NCBI GenBank assembly: GCA_007378955.1
Contig: VMGY01000010.1
Span: 1 to 40,023 of the forward strand
Direction: 5' to 3'
Source: Parcubacteria group bacterium Athens0714_12
GTDB lineage: Bacteria > Patescibacteriota > Patescibacteriia > UBA2591 > VMGY01
Length of the DNA: 40,023 nucleotides
Below are positions 1 to 7,640 of this stretch, piece by piece. The first letter of the stretch is position 1; each line of letters begins with the position of its first letter. The notes beneath the pieces were generated by a model. That model did no database searches and was not told where the DNA came from. It saw nothing but the letters and a program-made list of their open reading frames with translations. Both the position numbers and the translations under genes were made by a program.

Positions 1-515
1 TCATAGGCATTCCAGTCGGTGGGGATGAAGCGAGGATTCTTTAGGTCATTGTAAAATCTGTTAATTGGTATTACTGTTACCATTAGAGAAAGGCAAGATT
101 GATTGGCTTCAAGAAACGCATAATCAGTGTTTGACCAGTCATATTTGTCTTTTTCTTGTTCAACAGCATCCCAGACTAATCCATTGCCTACCCCGGAAAA
201 CCTTACCCATTTGGCACCAACTTCGCTTATATCTCTAAGTGATTCACAGGATTTTATTGATACTGATTCACACTTGGCATGAAAACTAAAAGGAGAATCT
301 TGAAATTTTACGCTTAATGTTGGAGATGCGGTTATCTTTTCTTTACAGTCCTGAGGGCATAGGTCTGGATTTTTCTTTTCAAAATCATCGCAAATCCCAT
401 CACCACATTTGCCTCTTTGAGGCTCAGGAAAAGCAGGTTTTTGAAAGATAAAGGATATGCCAATGCCTGCGGCAAGGATTAAAACTGCAATGATTGGAAT
501 GATTAGTTTGTTCAT
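1..515 (-). CDS. Secreted/lipoprotein-like protein, N-terminal part (cut by window edge); GH-A-like beta/alpha-barrel start
   Basis: Reverse strand reads MNKLIIPIIAVLILAAGIGISFIFQKPAFPEPQRGKCGDGICDDFEKKNPDLCPQDC...VGAKWVRFSGVGNGLVWDAVEQEKDKYDWSNTDYAFLEANQ; signal/TM segment, Cys-rich CGDGxC motif. Start overlaps upstream XRE stop (ATGA). Missing from ORF track because it runs off the edge. Confidence 0.7.
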   Translation of the reverse strand, partial: MNKLIIPIIAVLILAAGIGISFIFQKPAFPEPQRGKCGDGICDDFEKKNPDLCPQDCKEKITASPTLSVKFQDSPFSFHAKCESVSIKSCESLRDISEVGAKWVRFSGVGNGLVWDAVEQEKDKYDWSNTDYAFLEANQSCLSLMVTVIPINRFYNDLKNPRFIPTDWNAY

Positions 516-727
516 GTTATTTTCACTAAATCATCAATGCCAACACCCAAGGCGTCAGCGATTTTTTTGACGGTTGCAATCCTTGGATCGGGCGTAGCCC
601 CCGATTCAATCTTGGTAATTGTATGTAAAGTAATACCGGCAAGTTTTGATAACTTGTCTTGCGAAATACCTAACTTTGCTCGGTATTTCTTTATGTTCTT
701 TGTTATGGTTGAAATTTCTTTTGACAT
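512..727 (-). CDS. XRE-family HTH transcriptional regulator (71 aa)
   Basis: KYRAKLGISQDKLSKLAGITLHTITKIESGATPDPRIATVKKIADALGV: classical XRE HTH. Confidence 0.85.
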   Translation of the reverse strand: MSKEISTITKNIKKYRAKLGISQDKLSKLAGITLHTITKIESGATPDPRIATVKKIADALGVGIDDLVKIT

Positions 728-819
728 TATAGTATAGTTTTAGTATGATGAATTTACAGATACCATTTCCACTTGCTATTATTAGTATATGAAATTTTTA
801 ACAAAAGGTCAAGCAAAAT

Positions 820-1209
820 TTGGGAGTTCCTTGCCGTTGCCCGCGTACGGGCGGGTGGGACAAGGGCAACATCTTTTGGCGGCGCGCCAACTTCGTTGGC
901 ACGAAGAATTGCGGCGGCGAAAAAGCGAGGGCGGGGCGGGAATTCCTTTCCCCCTTGCCCCCTTTCCTTCCCGCCCCGTCCGAGCGTTGGGGTGGGAAGC
1001 GGCTCGTCTTTGCGTCAGCAAAGAGGCAAAGCCCGCAAAAATTGATTCCTTAAAAGAAAAGATTTTTTGCGCGCTCCCATTAAAAGAAGAAGAAATTTTT
1101 GCGGACTTTGTCCGCCATCAGGCGGCGAGCCGCGGGGGCGGGTTTCTGTCCATCAGGGCAGAAATTCTTGCTCAAAAAAGGTTCGCACTTCGTTCAGTAA
1201 TTGCGACCA
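820..1209. repeat. GC-rich non-coding segment with many short inverted repeats, ending in a dispersed 42-bp repeat
   Basis: Sharp GC rise versus flanks; GGGGCGGGAA/TTCCCGCCCC, GCCAACTTCGTTGGC and similar palindromes; last 42 bp match 7563-7604 (38/42 by eye). Confidence 0.6.
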
Positions 1210-1382
1210 ACTTAAACTTTTTTCAAATTCAGAGGCGATTGGTTGCTCGCTCGCCCCGCCCACCCGTGCGCACATAACAGATTTACTCTCTTGAATTCGA
1301 CTTGTATTAAATAATTGTGTAATATTTAAGTAGTAGTAATAAATTGAATACTCTATTTTAATGTTAGTATTATACTAAAGTT

Positions 1383-1589
1383 ATGTCAAATAATCAAAAC
1401 TTATCAAAAAATGTAAAGAGGTTGCGGGAAGCCAAAGGGCTTTCGCAAGAAAAATTGGCGAGATTAGCCGATGTCGCCAATAATACTCTGATTAAAATGG
1501 AAACAGGGGAAAATATAAATCCGACACTTGAAACATTGAAAAGGGTTGCGAAAGCCCTTGATGTTAGTATTGACGATTTAATCAATTAA
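1383..1589 (+). CDS. XRE-family HTH transcriptional regulator (68 aa)
   Basis: RLREAKGLSQEKLARLADVANNTLIKMETGENINPTLETLKRVAKALDVSIDDL. Confidence 0.85.
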   Translation: MSNNQNLSKNVKRLREAKGLSQEKLARLADVANNTLIKMETGENINPTLETLKRVAKALDVSIDDLIN

Positions 1590-1606
1590 AAACCTCATTA
1601 GATTAT

Positions 1607-2620
1607 TTGATTTTAAAAATAAACATGGAAGCATCTTTTTGTCCTAAAAGAATAGTTGACTATCATTCGATGATAAAAAAATTTTTTGCCGATTATTTTT
1701 TTGTTTTGGGGTATCAAGAACATACACCGGCACCAATTATATCATTTGACGATCGCAGTGTGCGGTTCACCGGCTCAACTACAAATGTTTTTAAACCTTA
1801 CATTCTTAATAATTCCCTAATTCCCAAAAGAAGGTTATTCATAATTCAAAGATGTTTAAGAACCCAAAACGCAAAATCATTTTGGGACAATAATATTTTT
1901 CCGGAATGGGGATCATACTTTACCGAGATGGGGCTAATAGCCAGTTCGGATAGCATAATGAGTTTAACGATAGATTCTATTAAATACTTTATTAATACCC
2001 TTAAGATAGAGTCAGAAAAAATGTGTTTGAGAGTTTCCTCGCGAGACAAAGATTTATTGAAATGCACAAGGCAAATGCCCTTAGAGACAAAAATAGATGA
2101 CATGCCAGCAAAACATTACAGACATAAATACGGTCTTCCTGGTGTATTGGGGCGTAACTTTAATTTTGGGATAAAAAATAGCGAAACTAGCACTATTAAA
2201 GACATCGGGACTGTAGTTCTAGTCGAAAAATTAGGTGAAGCAGTTGCTGTTGAGATGGGCTTTGGTGTTAGTACATTGTTAGCAAGGTATTACAATTTGA
2301 CAGATTCTATTGAGGCGTCCACCATTAGTGCAGTCATCCCTTTCAAACCCGGTTTTAATAGTAAATTTGCCGATGCTCTCTCTGCCTCCGTTATCATGTT
2401 AAAAGAAAAAGTACGGCTATCTGGTCGAGATAAAGGAAGAGTATTACGGACATATCTTTGTGCCTTGAGAGATCTATCAAAAAAGGCTGGGTTTTCAATT
2501 GATGACATATTACAATTTGCGGTAGATTACGAAGAATTGGAATATAAAAAAACAAGTTTTGTCGCTGATAAAATACTTTATTTTTTAGAGAACAAAGAAA
2601 AAATTTTAGTTCAAATATAA
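1607..2620 (+). CDS. Stand-alone class II aaRS-like protein, AlaRS catalytic-domain-like paralogue
   Basis: FTGSTTNVFKPYI (cf. AlaRS FTNAGMNQFKDVFLG), IIQRCLRTQNAKSFWDNNIFPEWGSYFTEMG (motif-2-like), LVEKLGEAVAVEMGFGVSTLLARYY (motif-3-like). Confidence 0.55.
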   Translation: MILKINMEASFCPKRIVDYHSMIKKFFADYFFVLGYQEHTPAPIISFDDRSVRFTGSTTNVFKPYILNNSLIPKRRLFIIQRCLRTQNAKSFWDNNIFPEWGSYFTEMGLIASSDSIMSLTIDSIKYFINTLKIESEKMCLRVSSRDKDLLKCTRQMPLETKIDDMPAKHYRHKYGLPGVLGRNFNFGIKNSETSTIKDIGTVVLVEKLGEAVAVEMGFGVSTLLARYYNLTDSIEASTISAVIPFKPGFNSKFADALSASVIMLKEKVRLSGRDKGRVLRTYLCALRDLSKKAGFSIDDILQFAVDYEELEYKKTSFVADKILYFLENKEKILVQI

Positions 2621-2714
2621 TTAAAATTAATCTGTATTATAGCAAATATCAAGACAGTCGCAGTTCCATTGAATCACAAATTTACAAAGACTTTATCATT
2701 AACAAAGAGTAAAT

Positions 2715-4199
2715 ATGAACAAAACAAAAGAAAACATAAACAGCATTACTCCAAGATCTAAAGATTATTCCAAATGGTATCTTGATGTTATTGACGCAGC
2801 AGAACTTGCTGAAAATTCACCCGTTAGAGGATGTATGGTAATTAAACCTAATGGTTATGCAATTTGGGAAAACATACAAAAAGTTTTGGATAATATGTTT
2901 AAGTTAAGGGGGGTTAAAAATGCTTATTTCCCTCTTTTTATACCAAAAAGTTTTTTTGAGAAAGAAGCTGAACATGTTGAAGGGTTTGCTAAGGAATGTG
3001 CAATAGTTACTCATCATCGGTTAAATTTAAACAAAGAAAGAAAATTAGTACCAGCCGGCTTGATGGAGGAACCGCTTGTGGTTAGGCCAACATCAGAAAC
3101 AATAATTTATAGCATGTATGCAAAATGGATTCATTCCTTTCGGGATCTGCCAATGCTAATAAATCAATGGGCAAATGTTGTTCGTTGGGAATTAAGGCCG
3201 AGGCCATTTTTAAGGACCACGGAATTCTTATGGCAGGAAGGGCACACAGCTCATTCAACAAAAGAAGAAGCCGATGAGACGACCTTACAAATGTTGGAAG
3301 TTTATCGTGATTTTGCTGAAGATTATTTGGCAATTCCGGTTATAAAGGGAATAAAATCAGAAAGCGAAAAATTTGCAGGCGCGGCTTATACAGCTTGTAT
3401 TGAAGCGATGATGCAAGATGGCAAGGCATTGCAGGTTGCAACATCTCATATGCTCGGTCAAAATTTTGCCAAACCCTTTAAGGTCAAATTTACTGATGAG
3501 AATGGAAATGAACAATACGTTTGGCAGACAAGTTGGGGCATGAGCACTAGAATTATCGGTGCCTTAATAATGACTCATAGTGACGATAAGGGCTTGATTA
3601 TACCACCCAAGATTGCTCCAATGTCCGTAGTTATTATTCCAATTTGGAGTAAGGATCATGATAAAAAAGATGTAATTAGCAAAGCAAATAATATTGCCAC
3701 TAAAATAATAGCAGAAATAGGACAGGTGGTTCATATTGATGAAAGAGATGAACGGCCAGGTTCAAAATTTTACGATTGGGAAAAAAAAGGTATCCCATTG
3801 CGTATTGAGATTGGACCTCGCGACATTATCAATAATACAATAGTGGCAGTAAGAAGGGATACTGGCAGCAAAATAGAAGTTTCTTTAACTAATTTAGTCC
3901 CCAAAATTAAAGAACTACTAAACAGTATTCAATCAGATCTTTATAAACGAGCATTTCAATATCGTGAAAAAATGACTCAAGAGGTAGATTCTTATAAAGC
4001 TATAAAGAATATTTTAGCTGACAAAGGGGGTTTTGTGATTGCTTATTGGTGCGGCGATCAAAAATGTGAATCTAAAGTAAAAAAAGAAACTACGGCCACT
4101 ATTCGATGTATACCGTTTGAACAAAAACAAGAAAAAAGAAAATGCATAATTTGTGGAAAGGAAACATCAACAAGGGTTATTTTTGCAAAGGCTTATTAG
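2715..4199 (+). CDS. proS: Prolyl-tRNA synthetase, archaeal/eukaryal-type
   Basis: KWYLDVIDAAELAENSPVRGCMVIKPNGYAIWE, RPTSETIIYSMYAKWI, RTTEFLWQEGHTAH, TSWGMSTRIIGALIMTHSD; C-terminal Cys-rich Zn-like region. Confidence 0.92.
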   Translation: MNKTKENINSITPRSKDYSKWYLDVIDAAELAENSPVRGCMVIKPNGYAIWENIQKVLDNMFKLRGVKNAYFPLFIPKSFFEKEAEHVEGFAKECAIVTHHRLNLNKERKLVPAGLMEEPLVVRPTSETIIYSMYAKWIHSFRDLPMLINQWANVVRWELRPRPFLRTTEFLWQEGHTAHSTKEEADETTLQMLEVYRDFAEDYLAIPVIKGIKSESEKFAGAAYTACIEAMMQDGKALQVATSHMLGQNFAKPFKVKFTDENGNEQYVWQTSWGMSTRIIGALIMTHSDDKGLIIPPKIAPMSVVIIPIWSKDHDKKDVISKANNIATKIIAEIGQVVHIDERDERPGSKFYDWEKKGIPLRIEIGPRDIINNTIVAVRRDTGSKIEVSLTNLVPKIKELLNSIQSDLYKRAFQYREKMTQEVDSYKAIKNILADKGGFVIAYWCGDQKCESKVKKETTATIRCIPFEQKQEKRKCIICGKETSTRVIFAKAY

Positions 4200-4264
4200 C
4201 TTAAGGCTTGTTAATTAAAATATTAAAAATAATTTAAATGAGGAGTAAAATTCTTTTTTAAAAT

Positions 4265-5713
4265 ATGCAAAACGTAATATTAATTGGATTGGGTTATCAT
4301 GCTAGAAGAATTTATTTTCCTGTTTTGCAGGAATTGCAGAAAAAAAATATAATAGGCCAAATTTTTATCGTTGATTTAAGAAGTCAAAAGGAAGTTATTG
4401 AAAATTATCTTTATGAAAAAAAGTCAAAAAATGTTGAAATTTTGTTTCTTGATAAGCCTTTAAATAATAAATTAAGCGAAAATCTTGAGAAAGATTTAAA
4501 TCTTATAGTTAAAAAGAGAAAAATTAAAGGTGTAATTATTACTACCGAACCATTGGCTCACATGGTTTATGCTAAATGGGCGACAAAGAACAGATTGAGT
4601 GTTTTGATGGACAAACCCATTTCAACTCATGAATGGATTATTAGCAATGAAAAATATGGGAAGCAATTAATAGCCGATTATAACGAATTGGTAAAAATGT
4701 ATCAGGAAGCTAAAAAAGATAATCCACAAATGGTTTTTGCTATTATGGCTCAACGAAGATTTCATAATCTTTTTAGGAAAATGAAAGAGGCAGTGAAAGA
4801 GGTCTATGAATATACTAATTGTCCAATCACTTCGATACAATCATTTCATGGTGATGGGCAGTGGAGATTTCCTACAGAAATCATTGAACAAATAGCTCAT
4901 CCTTATAATCAAGGATATGGTGTATGTTCACATTCTGGATATCATTTCTTCGATATAGTTTCATTGTTAATGGAAGGAAGTGATAAAAAGCCGGACGAGA
5001 TGGAAATTGTTAGTAGTTTTTCAACACCCAATGACTTTATAAACCAATATACCTTCGACGATTATCGAAAGAACATTAAAAGTTTTGATAAATACAATAA
5101 GTATTCAGAAAAAGAGTTTATCAAGAGAGCAAAAAACTTTGGTGAAATAGATAGTTTTAATAATTTTATTTTTAAAAAGGATGGTAGGGTAATGACTTTA
5201 GCGAGTATAAACCTATGCCATAATGGATTTTCACAAAGAAGCTGGGCAACAGCCGAGAGAAGAGATTTATATAAAGGCAATGGTAGAGTCAGACACGAAA
5301 GCCATTATATTTTGCAGGGGCCATTTCAAGCTATAAGTTATTTTTCTTATCAGTCAAAAGAAGTTGATCCGAATCTGCAGGAGAATTTATTCGATGTTGG
5401 TGGCGAGTATCACGCCGATATTTATATTTTCAGAAACTCAACTTTTAATCCGAAATGGAAATGCGTTGAAAAATTTCAGGTTAAAGATTTGATTAAAAGG
5501 AAAATGAAAGACAAGAGTAGGGGCCATCAAGAAGATGCCAGAAGAGAAGTGATACTTGGATTTGTGGATAATCTTCAAACAGGAAACCAAAAGATAGCTA
5601 AACAATCAGACTTAATTCAATATGAAAGAAGTGTTAAAATGATGTCTCTTGCTTATCAATCAGCGGCTCGGAGAAGAAAAGGATTAAACCCTTTAGTCAA
5701 AATAAAAATATAA
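4265..5713 (+). CDS. Gfo/Idh/MocA-type NAD(P)-dependent oxidoreductase
   Basis: N-terminal Rossmann IGLGYHARRIYFPVLQEL; TTEPLAHMVYAKWATKNRLSVLMDKPIST. Confidence 0.7.
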   Translation: MQNVILIGLGYHARRIYFPVLQELQKKNIIGQIFIVDLRSQKEVIENYLYEKKSKNVEILFLDKPLNNKLSENLEKDLNLIVKKRKIKGVIITTEPLAHMVYAKWATKNRLSVLMDKPISTHEWIISNEKYGKQLIADYNELVKMYQEAKKDNPQMVFAIMAQRRFHNLFRKMKEAVKEVYEYTNCPITSIQSFHGDGQWRFPTEIIEQIAHPYNQGYGVCSHSGYHFFDIVSLLMEGSDKKPDEMEIVSSFSTPNDFINQYTFDDYRKNIKSFDKYNKYSEKEFIKRAKNFGEIDSFNNFIFKKDGRVMTLASINLCHNGFSQRSWATAERRDLYKGNGRVRHESHYILQGPFQAISYFSYQSKEVDPNLQENLFDVGGEYHADIYIFRNSTFNPKWKCVEKFQVKDLIKRKMKDKSRGHQEDARREVILGFVDNLQTGNQKIAKQSDLIQYERSVKMMSLAYQSAARRRKGLNPLVKIKI

Positions 5714-5773
5714 AAAGAATTAAAATAAAAGGGGCTGTAAAATAATAGGGATATCAGTTTTAAATAATAGAAC

Positions 5774-7132
5774 ATGAATTTTAAATTGAAAAATACATAT
5801 CGTTTTGCTTTTAGAAAGGAGTATTTTGGAGGACTCCTCTTGGATTTTGAAAATACAACTTATGAATTAATTACTCCAAAAGAATTTCAGTTTTTGAGTA
5901 AATTAAAAGAGGGTGAAAAGTTTTTTCTACAAGACTTACAAAGTTCCGAACTGATTGGATTTATCAGGAAACTTCAACAAAAAAATATTATTCAAGTTAA
6001 CCATCGTGGGAATCTTTTAGCTACTAATATTCGAGGAATTCCTACTGCTAAAAAATTTCCTAAAGACTATTTAAGTGCTCCATTGAAGGTTTACGATACA
6101 TATACGAGGAAATGTAATCTCGCCTGTAAACATTGCTATGCGTCTAGCAGTGCCAATTTTGTAGAGACTAGAAGAACCCTCTCTCAAACGGAGGCAATTA
6201 TGAGAAAGTTCTACGAAGTCGGCACGCTAGAGTGGAATTTTACTGGCGGTGAGCCAACTGTCGATCCTGATTTACTAGATGCTATCAAAATGGCAAGTAA
6301 TTTTGGAATGAAAGTAAGTTTAAATACAAATGGTTGTTGGAATCCTAAAATCTATAGAGAAATTCTTACCTCGGGCGTGAAAGAAATAATCATTAGTTTA
6401 GAAGGACGTGAGAAAACAAACGATAAAAGGCGTAATAAAGGGGTTTTTAAGAGAGTTATAAAGACTTTAGATCAAATCTATAATTACAAGAAGAGTAATC
6501 GTAATCAGAAATTAGAGGCAATTTTGAATATGACGATAGAAAAAGACAATGTTTGTGATATAGAATTTATAACTCGATTGGCAGCAAAATATAATTATGG
6601 AGTAAAATTTGTTACTTTGAAACAGGCTGGTCGCGCTCCTAAAAATTATTCAGGAAAGATTCTCTCTGCGAGAGGATATATGGATTTTGCAAAAAAGGTG
6701 CAAGAATTAAGAGAAGATCCTGAAATTAGAAAATCGGGAATTAAAATATCTCTTAATCACCAAAATTTATTTTGTTCTAATTGCCCTGACAGGTCTAACC
6801 TTCCATACCCTTTTGATTATTCTGAGTGTACTGCTCTAACAACTGCAACGGATATTCTCCCTGATGGTAGGGTGGTTGTTTGTTCCTTTTTAATGGACAA
6901 GCCTGAATTCATTGGACCGAACATTTTTGATATTTCAGTATATGATGCATGGCAACATCCAATTATGGAACATTTTAGGTGGGCGAAAAAACAGGATTGT
7001 ATTAACTGTAAGTTTTATATGAAACAATGTAGAGGAGCTTGTCGTTCTACTGTATTGTTAAATGGTGGAAAAATTGAGGGTGGTAAATTAATAGGCAAGG
7101 ATCCCTATTGCTTTAAAGATTTATTATTGTAA
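5774..7132 (+). CDS. Radical SAM/SPASM protein with PqqD-like N-terminal region
   Basis: CNLACKHCYASS (CxxxCxxC), NFTGGEPTVDPDLL, C-terminal SPASM CINCKFYMKQCRGACR. Confidence 0.88.
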   Translation: MNFKLKNTYRFAFRKEYFGGLLLDFENTTYELITPKEFQFLSKLKEGEKFFLQDLQSSELIGFIRKLQQKNIIQVNHRGNLLATNIRGIPTAKKFPKDYLSAPLKVYDTYTRKCNLACKHCYASSSANFVETRRTLSQTEAIMRKFYEVGTLEWNFTGGEPTVDPDLLDAIKMASNFGMKVSLNTNGCWNPKIYREILTSGVKEIIISLEGREKTNDKRRNKGVFKRVIKTLDQIYNYKKSNRNQKLEAILNMTIEKDNVCDIEFITRLAAKYNYGVKFVTLKQAGRAPKNYSGKILSARGYMDFAKKVQELREDPEIRKSGIKISLNHQNLFCSNCPDRSNLPYPFDYSECTALTTATDILPDGRVVVCSFLMDKPEFIGPNIFDISVYDAWQHPIMEHFRWAKKQDCINCKFYMKQCRGACRSTVLLNGGKIEGGKLIGKDPYCFKDLLL

Positions 7133-7299
7133 CAATATAGGACTGCTGACTTGATAAAACACTTACTTTTATAGTTTATGGTTAGATTAAGAATTAATAA
7201 AAAAGATTCCAGTATCGTTTACAATGACCAGTATTTCGCAGGCTCAATGTAAATCACCAACATTCTTTATTGAGAAACCGAGACAGGGTATAATTTTAA

Positions 7300-7604
7300 A
7301 ATAGAAAAAATATGCGGCGTTTTTTGCGAAGCAAAATACGAAATTCGGCGGAGGCGGAACCCCAATAGTAAAACGCTTTGCGTTCACTACGGGGCAAGAA
7401 GCGAGGGTGGGCCCCGAAGGAGAAACTTCGTTTCCCTACGGGGTAAACAAAAATTCTTGCTTTTTGCTTGCCCCGTAGCAAGCCAAAGGTTTTGCTATGG
7501 GGCCCGCCCGAGCGGAAAAGTTTTTGTTCCTGCCGCGCGGAGCGCGGCAATCAGTCGGGATTTTGTTCAAAAAAGGTTCGAGCTTCGTTCAGCAATTGCG
7601 ACCA
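7300..7604. repeat. GC-rich palindromic non-coding segment with dispersed 42-bp terminal repeat
   Basis: Perfect 12-bp inverted repeat CTACGGGGCAAG (7387-7398)/CTTGCCCCGTAG (7467-7478); 7563-7604 repeats 1168-1209. Confidence 0.6.
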
Positions 7605-7640
7605 TTTCAGACATTTTGAAATAAATTATTTTTATTAATT

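Noticed and set aside
773-1294. Overlapping ORFs on both strands (90, 162, 70, 77 and 75 aa)
   Set aside because: Low-complexity Arg/Gly/Pro-rich products of a GC-rich palindromic tract; no domain motifs, mutually overlapping.
1607-2620. Phage or defence-system effector downstream of an XRE regulator
   Set aside because: Sequence shows AlaRS-like class II motifs rather than nuclease, toxin or phage motifs; no toxin-antitoxin partner seen.
7296-7550. 84-aa reverse ORF
   Set aside because: Lies in the GC-rich palindromic segment and reads as low-complexity sequence.
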